Assembly (NCBI RefSeq): GCF_009938205.1
Contig: NZ_AP019655.1
Span: forward strand, 1,302,001-1,366,000
Direction: 5' to 3'
From: Vibrio panuliri
GTDB taxonomy: Bacteria > Pseudomonadota > Gammaproteobacteria > Enterobacterales > Vibrionaceae
Length of the DNA stretch: 64,000 bases
The position numbers and the translations under genes were made by a program. Shown here piece by piece: positions 15,147 through 24,069 of the stretch. Every line of letters starts with the position of its first letter. Positions within the stretch are counted from its first letter, which is position 1. Under the pieces are notes generated by a model. That model saw only the letters and a program-made list of their open reading frames with translations. It made no database searches and was not told the origin of the DNA.

Positions 15147-16775
15147 TTACAACGTAAAGAACGAAAGTTGAGCTTTCTGTTTTTCTGCCAATTCAGAGAG
15201 TTCCGTACTCGCAGTCGCGCTTTGACTAATTCCCGAAACGTTCTGACTCACCAACTCAGACATATTGACGACATTACGGTTTATATCTTGCGTCACTTGT
15301 GACTGCTCTTCTGCTGCCGTCGCCACTTGAGTGTTAGCATCATTAATGCGGGTAACCGCTTCAGTAATACCAACTAGAGCATCATTAGCTTGCTTAGCCA
15401 ACTCATTGTTCTTCTCTAGCATTTCAATACTCAAATGCATGCTGTCATTTGCTAACCCTGATTGCTTCTGCAACTCTTCAATAATCGCCTGAATCTCACC
15501 AGTTGATTCTTGTGTTCTCGCTGCTAGCATGCGCACTTCATCAGCCACCACAGCAAAACCACGACCGGATTCTCCGGCACGAGCAGCTTCAATCGCGGCG
15601 TTAAGCGCAAGCAAGTTAGTTTGCTCAGAGATACCACTGATGACTTCAATCACGTTGTTGATCTGCTCAGATTGCTCTTTCAACTTGTTGACAACCACCG
15701 CCGCATCTTGAAGCGCTAAACTCATCTGCTCACTGGCTACATTGCTTTCGTTGAACGTAGACAGCGCCGATTGAGCCAAATGGTCCGCTTCTCGAGCTGT
15801 GCTATCCGCTAACTGAGCATTATCACTCACATTGTTTGCCGTACTTGCCAACTCATTCACCGCTGACGCTACCTGCTCAATTTCTGCAAGTTCCTGATGT
15901 GAATTTTGCTCTGCTTGACCCATGACTGCCGCCAACTCAGTAGAAGCAGAGGCAACATCTTCACTAATGCGGATCAGATGGTCTGTTGTTGAGGCAAGTT
16001 GCTCAACGGTTTGATTCACATCTTTGCTCAACTTAGCAATTTCATTGTTGCCATCAGACTCGCAACGAACTCTAAGATCACCCTCAGAAACACGGTGCAT
16101 CACTAGTTGGAGCTTTTGGATCGGTGCCACGATCATACCCGATAGAATCCAAGCGACGAACACAGACAGCGCTAACACAGCTAACACTGACCAGATTGCA
16201 ATCGATTGGACTCGCTCAAGGTCTTGCGCTGACTCCACCATCACTTGATTGTTGATCTTGTTAACGCGTCCCGATAGGTCGTTGATGGCAGAAGCCAACT
16301 CATTCCCAACAACTCGGTAGTTACTAATAAAATCATTATATTCTTGTGACGTAACCAGCCCTTTGTCGCGCTGCGCAAAGAACTCGGTCGCTTGTTTAGA
16401 AACCGCCACGTACTGCTCAATCTTTTCTCGAACTTTCACGGCTTCAGAGCGGAAAGTACCACGAGCTTCAATGGTATCCAGAATGGATTCCACTTTTTGT
16501 AGACCTTGGGTCAGTTCTGCTAAGAATGTTTTGCGGCGTTCTGCATCGTAAATCGCATATACCGCACTGATACGCAATGGATAAACACTGTCATCAATAT
16601 TGGCGAGTGAATCCTTGTAGAACATCAATGATTGCATATGATCTTCAATCAATGCCTGTTCTTTCCGTAAGCTATTTTGTGTCATTCCAAGCGCAATCAA
16701 TAGAGCCACAATAGTAAAAACTACTGGAACAAGAACTTGAGTGCGGATGGAGATATTTTTCATAGAAAACTGCAT
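15147..16775 (-). CDS. Methyl-accepting chemotaxis protein (copy 2)
   Basis: 542-residue chemoreceptor with the same architecture and length as its downstream neighbour: TM1 about 10-30, helical periplasmic domain, TM2 about 188-208, HAMP and signalling coiled coil. The starts (MQFSMKNISIRTQVLVPVV) and the tip region are nearly identical between copies. The sensor also keeps the motif YPLRISAVYAIYDA. Differences concentrate in the periplasmic helices (for example RRKTFLAELTQGLQKVESILDTIEARG), which suggests diverged ligand range. The ending QLSFFTL again lacks a docking pentapeptide. The ATG at 16775 is preferred over the upstream start at 16799 by alignment with copy 1. Confidence 0.95.
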   Translation of the reverse strand: MQFSMKNISIRTQVLVPVVFTIVALLIALGMTQNSLRKEQALIEDHMQSLMFYKDSLANIDDSVYPLRISAVYAIYDAERRKTFLAELTQGLQKVESILDTIEARGTFRSEAVKVREKIEQYVAVSKQATEFFAQRDKGLVTSQEYNDFISNYRVVGNELASAINDLSGRVNKINNQVMVESAQDLERVQSIAIWSVLAVLALSVFVAWILSGMIVAPIQKLQLVMHRVSEGDLRVRCESDGNNEIAKLSKDVNQTVEQLASTTDHLIRISEDVASASTELAAVMGQAEQNSHQELAEIEQVASAVNELASTANNVSDNAQLADSTAREADHLAQSALSTFNESNVASEQMSLALQDAAVVVNKLKEQSEQINNVIEVISGISEQTNLLALNAAIEAARAGESGRGFAVVADEVRMLAARTQESTGEIQAIIEELQKQSGLANDSMHLSIEMLEKNNELAKQANDALVGITEAVTRINDANTQVATAAEEQSQVTQDINRNVVNMSELVSQNVSGISQSATASTELSELAEKQKAQLSFFTL

Positions 16776-16956
16776 ATACAACCCCAAATTATACTTCATT
16801 ATTTGTCGTTGTAAGAATTAGCCGACAAATAAACGCGCGAATACTATTGCATATCACCAGTTTAAGCCGTGATACCGGTCATAAATATCAGGGGAAATTT
16901 CGACTGCACAGTATTTAATTGAACTAACATCAACTGAAGGTGTTTTTATAGACAAA

Positions 16957-16993
16957 AAATAATACTGCCAAAGTGACCCTTGGCAGTATTATT
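16957..16993 (-). terminator. Terminator after porin gene
   Basis: 14-bp perfect stem AATAATACTGCCAA / TTGGCAGTATTATT with an 8-base loop, followed on the minus strand by a T-rich run. It lies 21 bases past the porin stop. Confidence 0.85.
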
Positions 16994-17013
16994 GGGTTCA
17001 TTTTAGAGACGAG

Positions 17014-18006
17014 TTAAAAGTCGTAGCGAACACCCAAGCGTAATGTGTCCTCGCCTTGAGTATTCACTCCTTGAGCATTGGCAACTTTGTCGAGATTATT
17101 TAAGTAGTAGGCAACGTAAGTACGAAAATGACCATTAAATTTGTAATAACCCACCAACTCTAAGCCATCTTTTTCGTCGTATTTCTCTCCACTACCCTGT
17201 TTATTTTCTTGAAAGGTATACATTGCAGCTAAAGATATTTGCTGATTAAACTTGTACTGAGCCGCAAACTCCATCGCCTCAAACTCTTTATCTGTATTTG
17301 ATGCCGCTTTATCGTCTAAGTCACCTCGCGAATACGTGGCGGCAAGGTACAGATTTTCTATTGAGTAAGCTAGCCCAACTAATCCTTGAGACTCGCTACC
17401 GTTGCCTTGACCAAGATCGCCACCCGAGTATGCAAGCCCTAAGTCCAAGCCGAACGGCGTTGAATAAACACCTGCAATACTATAACCATCGTTGTCTTTG
17501 GCTTCTTCTGCTTGGTAAGTTGCTTGGAACTGCAGGGCGTCCATTTCCAATGCATAGGCAAACACGCTGTCTTGCTTATCACTTGATGAGTCAATTACCT
17601 GTTGAATACCCGAGAACTCGGTAATATCGGTAAAATCTGAAACAATCACAGATGCCATATCTTGACGACCGAACGATACCGCCTGCTGGCCAAAATCGAC
17701 ACCAGCGTACATATAGCGGTTTTCAAACTGATCGGTGCCTGTGTCTTGTTCTGCTTCGTATACGGCAAATGCTGTCATCGAATCATTAAGCTGAGATTGA
17801 CCTTTGAGGTTAAGTCGGGCACGGGTGCTGTCATCCATACTGCCTTCAATTTCGGCCCCTTTTGAGGTGCCAATAAAGTCGCCACGAAACTCTACACGCC
17901 CTCCCACCTTCAACTCGGTACCTTCTGAGTCATATACTTTCGCTGCGAACACCGAACCTGAAGTTAAACTGGCTAAAACAGCCACTGCCACTGCTGCGTA
18001 TTTCAT
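17014..18006 (-). CDS. Outer-membrane porin (OmpU/OmpT-like Gram-negative porin)
   Basis: 330 residues. A signal peptide of about 21 residues (cleavage SVFA|AKVYDSEG) precedes a mature protein rich in alternating hydrophobic/polar strands, as in 16-stranded trimeric general porins. It ends in Phe (LRLGVRYDF), the outer-membrane assembly signal. Characteristic porin stretches include GRVEFRGDFIG, SRARLNLKGQSQLND-like, YMYAGVDFGQQAVSFGRQD and VIVSDFTDI, the last in the expected constriction-loop region. Net charge is strongly acidic. Vibrio porins of this family are often ToxR- or osmolarity-controlled; no regulator site was recognised in the 147 bases upstream. Confidence 0.92.
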   Translation of the reverse strand: MKYAAVAVAVLASLTSGSVFAAKVYDSEGTELKVGGRVEFRGDFIGTSKGAEIEGSMDDSTRARLNLKGQSQLNDSMTAFAVYEAEQDTGTDQFENRYMYAGVDFGQQAVSFGRQDMASVIVSDFTDITEFSGIQQVIDSSSDKQDSVFAYALEMDALQFQATYQAEEAKDNDGYSIAGVYSTPFGLDLGLAYSGGDLGQGNGSESQGLVGLAYSIENLYLAATYSRGDLDDKAASNTDKEFEAMEFAAQYKFNQQISLAAMYTFQENKQGSGEKYDEKDGLELVGYYKFNGHFRTYVAYYLNNLDKVANAQGVNTQGEDTLRLGVRYDF

Positions 18007-18153
18007 TTTTCTTTCCCTAGTTAATTAATCGTGAGCTTGCTGCTCTGTGCTTTTGCACCCATTAAGCTAGAGAAGAAAAATGAAAACCAAATGGCATATT
18101 AATGACCTTTGCACTGCACAAATCTTAAATTAATTTGGCAACTTTATGACACG

Positions 18154-18594
18154 CTAACGCAGATCTTTTGGCGATGCCATCACCACCATCGTTGCGATCG
18201 AGTTGACAAACTCACACTCTCCTAAAACATCAGCGTGAAACTTTTTATAACTGATCAAGTCTTGTGTCTCGACACGCAACAGATATTCCGTCGCGCCAGT
18301 AATGCTATGACACTCAACCACTTCATCGACAAAACTAACATGTTCTTCAAAGGCAAGTTGAGCCTGCTTGCTATGATTAGATAAACCTATCGAGACATAA
18401 GCAATAAAGCCAATCCCCAACTCATTTGGATCTAGCTTGGCTTTATAACCTGTAATCACACCACGCTTCTCTAGCTCTTGGACACGCCGTAAAGTTGCAG
18501 AGGGTGACAGCCCTATCTTCTCAGCGAGGTCGACGTTAGCAATTCGTCCATCCAATTTGAGCGCTTGCAATATTCTTTCGTCAAACTTATCCAT
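18154..18594 (-). CDS. Lrp/AsnC family transcriptional regulator
   Basis: 146 residues. An N-terminal AsnC-type helix-turn-helix (MDKFDERILQALKLDGRIANVDLAEKIGLSPSATLRRVQELEKRGVI) is followed by a RAM ligand-binding domain (IGFIAYVSIGLSNHSK...VVECHSITGATEYLLRVETQDL). Members sense amino acids and often control a neighbouring exporter. The ATG at 18594 has a GGAGG Shine-Dalgarno; the frame extends upstream but lacks one. It diverges from a LysE-type exporter gene across 112 bases, which suggests amino-acid-responsive control of that exporter. Confidence 0.92.
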   Translation of the reverse strand: MDKFDERILQALKLDGRIANVDLAEKIGLSPSATLRRVQELEKRGVITGYKAKLDPNELGIGFIAYVSIGLSNHSKQAQLAFEEHVSFVDEVVECHSITGATEYLLRVETQDLISYKKFHADVLGECEFVNSIATMVVMASPKDLR

Positions 18595-18706
18595 TCCGCC
18601 TCCAAATTGTGCAATTAGGTGATATGTACACAATAAAAACACAAAATTGAGCATCAATCTACGTAGACTAATTATTCACCTATTAAAACCTAGCAAGGAA
18701 CACTCT

Positions 18707-19294
18707 ATGCATTGGGAACATATTACGGCTTTGGCGCTGTTTGCCTTTGTCTCGACCTTTACCCCAGGCCCCAACAACTTAATGTTAATGACCTCAGGCG
18801 CGAATGTTGGCTTCAATCGTACCTTGCCCCACATGCTCGGTATTACTATCGGTTTTCCAGTTATGGTGGTATTGGTTGGCTTTGGTCTAGTCGAAGTTTT
18901 TGACCGCTATCCGCTGATACATCAACTCCTTAAGGTACTCAGTCTCAGTTACCTCTTTTACTTGGCTTACCAAATTGCTCGCAGCCAACCACCACAGAGC
19001 AATACTGACACTTACAAACCGCTCAGTTTTTTTCAAGCGGCATGCTTTCAGTGGGTGAACCCAAAAGGTTGGTCTATGGCGCTAACAGCTGTCACCGTCT
19101 ACAACCCTAGTAACAGCTTGTTGGGGTTAGGGCTGATCGCCCTTATCTATGCGCTCGCGAATATCCCCTCAGGCTCTTTTTGGATTGTGGCTGGTAAGCA
19201 ACTGCAATATTGGCTTACCAACGCCACCCGTGTGCGATGGTTTAACTATTCCATGGCAGTACTTTTGATTGCTTCTACCTTACCGATGCTCTAA
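18707..19294 (+). CDS. LysE/RhtB family amino-acid exporter
   Basis: 195-residue inner-membrane protein with about six hydrophobic helices. The family signature FTPGPNNLMLMTSGANVGFNRTLPHMLGI is at residues 18-46. A second conserved segment, FFQAACFQWVNPKGWSMALTAV, is near 108-129. LysE/RhtB proteins export amino acids or derivatives by proton antiport; substrate unassigned. The start at the MHWEHI methionine fits an AAGGAA site upstream. It is divergent from the Lrp-type regulator, the usual arrangement for this family. Confidence 0.92.
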   Translation: MHWEHITALALFAFVSTFTPGPNNLMLMTSGANVGFNRTLPHMLGITIGFPVMVVLVGFGLVEVFDRYPLIHQLLKVLSLSYLFYLAYQIARSQPPQSNTDTYKPLSFFQAACFQWVNPKGWSMALTAVTVYNPSNSLLGLGLIALIYALANIPSGSFWIVAGKQLQYWLTNATRVRWFNYSMAVLLIASTLPML

Positions 19295-19412
19295 GACTTG
19301 AATACCACTCACCTCCTTCAACGTAACAAATGTAAATAAGGTTAAAGATACTGTGTGGTTAGAGGATTGAGTGGTACTCTAAATGAGAAGAAGAATATTT
19401 ATCGAGTACACC

Positions 19413-20177
19413 ATGCAAACAATTAACGCCCAAACCGTCACTGTCATAAGCAATCAAACCGTGACGCCAAACATGCAACGCCTGACCCTAAAAGGGGATG
19501 TTTTAGCCAACTTTCCTGCCGATTGTGAAGGAGGCTACATTAAGCTGCTTTTCAATAAAGAGGGTGAAACCAATCTCTCAAGTATCGCAGAGGGCGAGCG
19601 CCCAGTTATGCGTACTTATACTATTCGCCGTTTTATCGCAGCGAATCAAGAAATTGAAGTCGATTTTGTCCGTCATATTACTCAAGATAAGCAATGCGGT
19701 TTTGCCTCTCGCTGGGCGATGAATGCGCAGGTTGGCGACACCATTGATATACGTGGTCCTGGATCGATTTCTAACCTAAACCACGATGCTGATTGGTTTG
19801 TACTCGCCGCGGATATGACCGCACTTCCAGCGCTATCGGTCAAAGTGAAACAGTTACCTAGCGATGCAAAAGGCTATGCTGTTATCCAAGTGGTAAGCCA
19901 AGAAGATATTCAGCCTTTAGAAGTACCACAAGGTATTGAAGTTCATTGGGTGACGGAAGAACTGTCACAAGCAGTACGTGCGTTGCCTTGGCTTGAAGGT
20001 CAAGCTTCAGCTTGGGTAGCCTGTGAATTTGACTCAATGCGCGGCTTACGCCAGTACCTTCGCAACGAAAAGCAGGTCGAACGCGACTTTATCTATATCA
20101 GCAGCTACTGGAAACAAGGCGTTGCCGAAGATGGACATAAAGTCATTAAACAGCAGGATGCTCAAGAAAACGATTGA
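19413..20177 (+). CDS. Siderophore-interacting protein (FAD-dependent ferric reductase, ViuB-like)
   Basis: About 254 residues in the SIP/ViuB family, cytoplasmic flavoproteins that reduce ferric siderophores to release iron. The FAD-binding beta-barrel contains PVMRTYTIRRF (RxYT flavin motif, near 68) and EIEVDFVRH, then GFASRWAMNAQVGDTIDIRGPG. The C-terminal SIP domain has WFVLAADMTALPAL and WVACEFDSMRGLRQYLR and ends in FIYISSYWKQG. The ATG at 19413 is preferred over 19383, which would add an atypical MRRRIFIEYT. Neither has a strong Shine-Dalgarno. No siderophore uptake or biosynthesis genes lie beside it and no Fur box was recognised upstream. Confidence 0.87.
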   Translation: MQTINAQTVTVISNQTVTPNMQRLTLKGDVLANFPADCEGGYIKLLFNKEGETNLSSIAEGERPVMRTYTIRRFIAANQEIEVDFVRHITQDKQCGFASRWAMNAQVGDTIDIRGPGSISNLNHDADWFVLAADMTALPALSVKVKQLPSDAKGYAVIQVVSQEDIQPLEVPQGIEVHWVTEELSQAVRALPWLEGQASAWVACEFDSMRGLRQYLRNEKQVERDFIYISSYWKQGVAEDGHKVIKQQDAQEND

Positions 20178-20232
20178 TTCGCTTAGCGTTTAGCGCTCTG
20201 CTATTTTTTAGCACCACCGCTATCAGAGAAGA

Positions 20233-20263
20233 GATGATGCCCTAGTGAATAAAAGGCATCATC
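20233..20263. terminator. Hairpin between convergent SIP and LysR genes
   Basis: Perfect 9-bp inverted repeat GATGATGCC / GGCATCATC with a 13-base loop in the gap between two convergent stops. No T run follows, so it is a weak terminator candidate. Confidence 0.35.
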
Positions 20264-20271
20264 TACATCCC

Positions 20272-21144
20272 CTACTCAGCCATTCTTTCAGCAAGAAAGT
20301 CGATTAACAGCCGCACCTTAGGTGACAAATTGCGATTCTGTGGGTAAAGCGCCCATATGCCCTCTCGTTCATCACGAAAATCTCTCAGCACCTCAACTAA
20401 CTCGCCACTATCGAGCGCACTTTGAACGTAATAATCTGGCAATTGAATTAAGCCCAAACCCCGCTTTGCTGCATCTAGTAAAGCAAAACCAGAATTACAT
20501 TGGATACGACCACTCACGCGAACCGATTTTTCACTGTTGTTCTGTCTAAAACGCCAATGCGCCATATTGCTCACTAAGCATTGATGATAGCCCAGTTCCG
20601 ATAAGCTATGAGGCGCGCCATACTTGCGAATGTAATCCGGACTGGCACACACATAGAGTTGCCGCGAAGCCAACCTTTTTGCCACTAGCGTCGAGTCTCG
20701 CAAACGGCCTAAGCGAATAGCGACATCAAACCCCGCTTCAATCAGATCGACAGTTTGATTGGTTAAATCGAGCTCCAAATCAATCTGTGGGTAACTCAGT
20801 AAAAACTCATTCAGCAATGGGGCAACGTGCATTTCACCGTACGTAACGGGCGCTGTGAGTTTAATTTTGCCTTTGGGGGCAGCTTGAAGATCCGTTACCG
20901 CCAGTTCCGCTAACTCCAACCCTTCCACCAGCAGCTTACACTGTTCGAAGTAAACCATACCCGCTTCTGTCAACGTGACCTTGCGCGTCGTTCGATTGAG
21001 CAATTTAACCGCCAATCGTTCCTCCAACGCAGCCACTCGTCGGCTTACTTGTGCAACTGAGGTGTGGAGTTTTTTCGCTGCCCCCGTAAAGCTCGCACTT
21101 TCCGCCACCGCAACAAACTCACTCACGCCTTCCCAACTCGCCAT
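20272..21144 (-). CDS. LysR family regulator divergent from formaldehyde detoxification genes
   Basis: 290-residue LysR-type regulator. The N-terminal winged helix-turn-helix is ASWEGVSEFVAVAESASFTGAAKKLHTSVAQVSRRVAALEERLAVKLLNRTTRKVTLTEAG (1-62). The effector-binding domain starts near 90 (GKIKLTAPVTYGEMHVAPLLNEFL) and matches the CrgA-like subgroup. It diverges from adhC-fghA, with a T-N11-A palindrome in the intergenic region. It is therefore the likely activator of glutathione-dependent formaldehyde oxidation, a role played by FrmR repressor in E. coli. Confidence 0.9.
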   Translation of the reverse strand: MASWEGVSEFVAVAESASFTGAAKKLHTSVAQVSRRVAALEERLAVKLLNRTTRKVTLTEAGMVYFEQCKLLVEGLELAELAVTDLQAAPKGKIKLTAPVTYGEMHVAPLLNEFLLSYPQIDLELDLTNQTVDLIEAGFDVAIRLGRLRDSTLVAKRLASRQLYVCASPDYIRKYGAPHSLSELGYHQCLVSNMAHWRFRQNNSEKSVRVSGRIQCNSGFALLDAAKRGLGLIQLPDYYVQSALDSGELVEVLRDFRDEREGIWALYPQNRNLSPKVRLLIDFLAERMAE

Positions 21145-21201
21145 AGTTAACACTCTCATTATTACATATACGTAAAAATCATTTACATAATAGCCGGATT
21201 A

Positions 21202-21214
21202 TCATTTGAAATGA
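21202..21214. promoter_or_regulatory. Candidate LysR box (T-N11-A palindrome) upstream of adhC
   Basis: TCATTTGAAATGA is a perfect 13-base palindrome around a central G and fits the LysR T-N11-A rule. It lies in the 187-base divergent region between the LysR gene and adhC. AT-rich surroundings raise the chance level. Confidence 0.4.
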
Positions 21215-21331
21215 AATATTTAAAATAGTCACCATCTTGTTGAGACAGCAACACCACTCATCCTCAACTACCTTTAAATAGATTATCTGATGCTTGTTAT
21301 TCACGACGAGCAACACTAGAAGGAAAACGCA

Positions 21332-22480
21332 ATGGCGCTTGAAATTAAACCTGGTCAAACTCACATTAAATCAAAAGCTATGGTTGCTTGGGCAGCTGGC
21401 GAACCGTTAAAAATGGAAGAAGTTGACGTACAACTGCCTAAAGCCGGCGAAGTCTTAGTTCGCATCGTTGCAACGGGTGTATGTCACACTGACGCGTTCA
21501 CCCTATCTGGCGACGATCCAGAAGGTATCTTCCCTTCAATTCTTGGTCACGAAGGTGGCGGTATCGTTGAAATGGTTGGCGAAGGCGTGACCAGCGTAGA
21601 AGTGGGTGACCACGTTATTCCTCTTTACACGGCTGAATGTGGCGAATGTAAGTTCTGTAAGTCAGGTAAAACTAACCTATGCCAAGCCGTTCGCGAAACG
21701 CAAGGTAAAGGTCTAATGCCTGATGGTACTAGCCGCTTCTCAATCAACGGCGAAACTATCTTCCACTACATGGGTTGTTCAACTTTCTCTGAGTACACAG
21801 TACTGCCAGAAATTTCACTGGCGAAAGTAAATAAAGAAGCGCCACTTGAAGAAGTTTGTCTATTAGGTTGTGGCGTAACCACAGGTATGGGCGCGGTACT
21901 AAACACCGCTAAAGTAGAAAAAGGCGACAACGTTGCGGTATTCGGCTTAGGCGGTATCGGTCTATCTGCCATCATTGGTGCTCGTATGGCTGGTGCAAAC
22001 CGCATCATCGGTGTTGACATCAACGAGAGCAAATTTGAGCTAGCAAGACAGCTTGGCGCAACTGATTGCATCAACCCAATGAAATTCGATAAGCCAATCC
22101 AAGACGTGATCGTTGAGATGACAGATGGTGGTGTTGAATACTCATTTGAATGTATCGGCAACGTCAACGTGATGCGTCAAGCATTAGAGTGCTGCCACAA
22201 AGGCTGGGGTGAATCAGTGATCATCGGTGTTGCTGGTGCAGGCCAAGAGATCTCAACTCGTCCATTCCAACTGGTGACTGGTCGCGTATGGCGCGGTAGT
22301 GCATTTGGTGGTGTAAAAGGCCGCTCAGAGCTTCCAGAGATTGTTAACCGTTACATGGCTGGTGAATTCGGTCTACAAGAATTCATCACTCATACTATGG
22401 GTTTGCAAGACGTAAACGAAGCATTTGAACTGATGCATAAAGGTGAATCTATCCGCACTGTTTTACACATGGATAAATAA
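21332..22480 (+). CDS. frmA: S-(hydroxymethyl)glutathione dehydrogenase / class III alcohol dehydrogenase
   Basis: 382-residue zinc-dependent class III alcohol dehydrogenase, also called AdhC. It oxidises S-hydroxymethylglutathione (formaldehyde plus glutathione) to S-formylglutathione with NAD+. The catalytic zinc ligands lie in GVCHTDAF, GHEGGG and the CLLGCGVTTG segment. The structural zinc cysteines are in CGECKFCKSGKTNLC. The Rossmann motif is VFGLGGIGLS and the adenine-ribose acidic residue lies in IGVDIN. AAGGAAAA precedes the ATG. It is followed by the formylglutathione hydrolase gene at 96 bases in the same direction, making a complete two-step pathway to formate. Confidence 0.97.
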   Translation: MALEIKPGQTHIKSKAMVAWAAGEPLKMEEVDVQLPKAGEVLVRIVATGVCHTDAFTLSGDDPEGIFPSILGHEGGGIVEMVGEGVTSVEVGDHVIPLYTAECGECKFCKSGKTNLCQAVRETQGKGLMPDGTSRFSINGETIFHYMGCSTFSEYTVLPEISLAKVNKEAPLEEVCLLGCGVTTGMGAVLNTAKVEKGDNVAVFGLGGIGLSAIIGARMAGANRIIGVDINESKFELARQLGATDCINPMKFDKPIQDVIVEMTDGGVEYSFECIGNVNVMRQALECCHKGWGESVIIGVAGAGQEISTRPFQLVTGRVWRGSAFGGVKGRSELPEIVNRYMAGEFGLQEFITHTMGLQDVNEAFELMHKGESIRTVLHMDK

Positions 22481-22504
22481 TCCAGATACCGAGTTCAAAC
22501 ATTC

Positions 22505-22533
22505 AAGCTCTCTGGGTTTTGCCTAGAGAGCTT
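22505..22533 (+). other. Intercistronic hairpin between frmA and fghA
   Basis: Perfect 9-bp inverted repeat AAGCTCTCT / AGAGAGCTT with an 11-base loop, no T run. It may stabilise the upstream mRNA or tune relative expression of the two genes. Confidence 0.45.
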
Positions 22534-22575
22534 ACTAGGGATACTAACGCGAGTCACTTTACCGAGAGATTATCC

Positions 22576-23418
22576 ATGACCATCGAAAACCTCAGCCAAG
22601 CAAAAGTATTTGGTGGCTGGCATAAACAATACTCACACTATGCCCAAAGCCTTAACTCTAGTATGCGCTTCGCAATATTTTTGCCACCCAATGCGACGGC
22701 CAGCAATCCTGTGCCAGCCCTGTATTGGTTGTCAGGCTTAACCTGCACAGACGAAAACTTTATGCAGAAAGCGGGGGCATTTCGCGCAGCCGCCGAACTG
22801 GGAATCGCTATCATCGCTCCCGATACCAGCCCACGCGGTGACGATGTGGCTGATGATGAAAACTACGACTTGGGCAAAGGGGCTGGCTTTTATCTCAATG
22901 CGACACAAGCACCTTGGTCCAAACATTATCAAATGTATGACTACATTGTGGACGAACTACCAAAGGTGATTGAAGCTAACTTCCCTGTGTCTGAGGTTAA
23001 AGCCATCTCTGGTCATAGCATGGGCGGGCACGGTGCACTCACAATTGGTCTAAAAAATAGCGAGCGCTACCGTTCCATTTCAGCCTTCAGCCCAATCAGT
23101 AACCCAATGCAATGTCCATGGGGACAAAAAGCGTTTACGGCTTATTTAGGTACATCGATTGAAAGTTGGAAAGAATACGATGCCACTGAGCTACTTAAAC
23201 TTGGTCGCACAAAACTGCCAATGTTGGTAGACCAAGGTGACGCAGACAGTTTCTTGCATGAACAACTAAAACCAGAATCACTTATCCATGCGGCGAGCTT
23301 GCATGGCAGTGAGCTGAATTTGCGAATGCAAGCTGGCTACGACCATAGCTACTACTTTATTTCGACCTTTATTGAAGAGCATTTACGTTTTCACGCCAAA
23401 TATTTGTTCGCCGAATAA
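22576..23418 (+). CDS. fghA: S-formylglutathione hydrolase
   Basis: 280-residue esterase-D-type alpha/beta hydrolase that splits S-formylglutathione into formate and glutathione. Nucleophile elbow GHSMGGHGAL is near residue 147; the acid is expected in DQGDADSFL (near 223) and the His in GYDHSYYFI (near 256). The family's early LSGLTCTDENFMQKAG segment is present. Start ATG at 22576; the earlier in-frame TTG at 22519 falls in the intercistronic hairpin. It completes the formaldehyde pathway with the dehydrogenase upstream and is followed by a clear terminator. Confidence 0.97.
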   Translation: MTIENLSQAKVFGGWHKQYSHYAQSLNSSMRFAIFLPPNATASNPVPALYWLSGLTCTDENFMQKAGAFRAAAELGIAIIAPDTSPRGDDVADDENYDLGKGAGFYLNATQAPWSKHYQMYDYIVDELPKVIEANFPVSEVKAISGHSMGGHGALTIGLKNSERYRSISAFSPISNPMQCPWGQKAFTAYLGTSIESWKEYDATELLKLGRTKLPMLVDQGDADSFLHEQLKPESLIHAASLHGSELNLRMQAGYDHSYYFISTFIEEHLRFHAKYLFAE

Positions 23419-23442
23419 AATCGTTTCAAATTTCATAAGACC

Positions 23443-23473
23443 AAGCCCTTCTCACTGCCTAGAAGGGCTTTTT
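23443..23473 (+). terminator. Terminator of frmA-fghA
   Basis: Perfect 10-bp stem AAGCCCTTCT / AGAAGGGCTT with an 8-base loop, followed by TTT. It lies 25 bases past the fghA stop. Confidence 0.88.
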
Positions 23474-23563
23474 ACTCCATCGACTTCGAGCACAGCTTTG
23501 CGCATCACGCCTGCTACGCTACACTAGCAGCAACTTTCGTTTGCTTGTTAAGAACAGCTCAAC

Positions 23564-23965
23564 ATGTCTAAATTAAAAATCGTATGCTTATCTCTTGTGG
23601 TTATCGCGGCGGCAGTTGCTGCATGGGTATTTATCCCAACCCACACCAGTTTAGGCCCTCAAATCGCTTCAATTCCTATTGGCAATGACTTAACACTCGT
23701 CGGTCATAAAATTGCTTCGACTGAAAAGAAACTCAATAAACTCAACCAATATTTCTTAATTGCCAATGGCAGCGAGATTGGTGATCAAGAACCGGTGCTA
23801 ACGACTTCAGATCAGTTTCTTCGCGTAGAATCGGTCAAAGACAATACATTCAAACTCAACGTTAAAGGTCGCATTGAGCAGTATCGCAATGATATTTGGG
23901 TAGAAAAGTCTGACGGAACGGTTCACCACTGGTTGATTAGCTTAGACTCAAGCTACGTTCGCTAA
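23564..23965 (+). CDS. Hypothetical membrane-anchored or exported protein
   Basis: 133 residues, not recognised. Residues 5-25 form a hydrophobic segment (IVCLSLVVIAAAVAAWVFIP), either an uncleaved anchor or signal sequence. The remainder is a small polar, probably periplasmic domain with beta character (LRVESVKDNTFKLNVKGRIEQYRNDIWVEKSDGTVHHWLISLD). There are no cysteines in that domain. It stands alone between two terminator-like hairpins, so it is its own transcription unit. Confidence 0.75.
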   Translation: MSKLKIVCLSLVVIAAAVAAWVFIPTHTSLGPQIASIPIGNDLTLVGHKIASTEKKLNKLNQYFLIANGSEIGDQEPVLTTSDQFLRVESVKDNTFKLNVKGRIEQYRNDIWVEKSDGTVHHWLISLDSSYVR

Positions 23966-23987
23966 ACGCCACCAGCACAGTTAAAAC

Positions 23988-24016
23988 ACCACCTTGTTTA
24001 GACAAGGTGGTATTCC
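23988..24016 (+). terminator. Hairpin after hypothetical gene
   Basis: Perfect 10-bp stem ACCACCTTGT / ACAAGGTGGT with TTAG loop, then ATTCCTC. The T content after the stem is modest, so strength is uncertain. Confidence 0.6.
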
Positions 24017-24069
24017 TCGTCTAAACAGGTAAAATCTCGGCTCTTAATTACGCTGATAGAAGTTTTACC

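Noticed and set aside
19295..19412. Fur box before the siderophore-interacting protein gene
   Set aside because: No convincing GATAATGATAATCATTATC-like match was found by eye in the upstream region.
21160..21200. Repeated TTTACATAAT-like motif in the LysR-frmA gap as an operator
   Set aside because: The copies are imperfect and the region is AT-rich; only the T-N11-A palindrome was kept.
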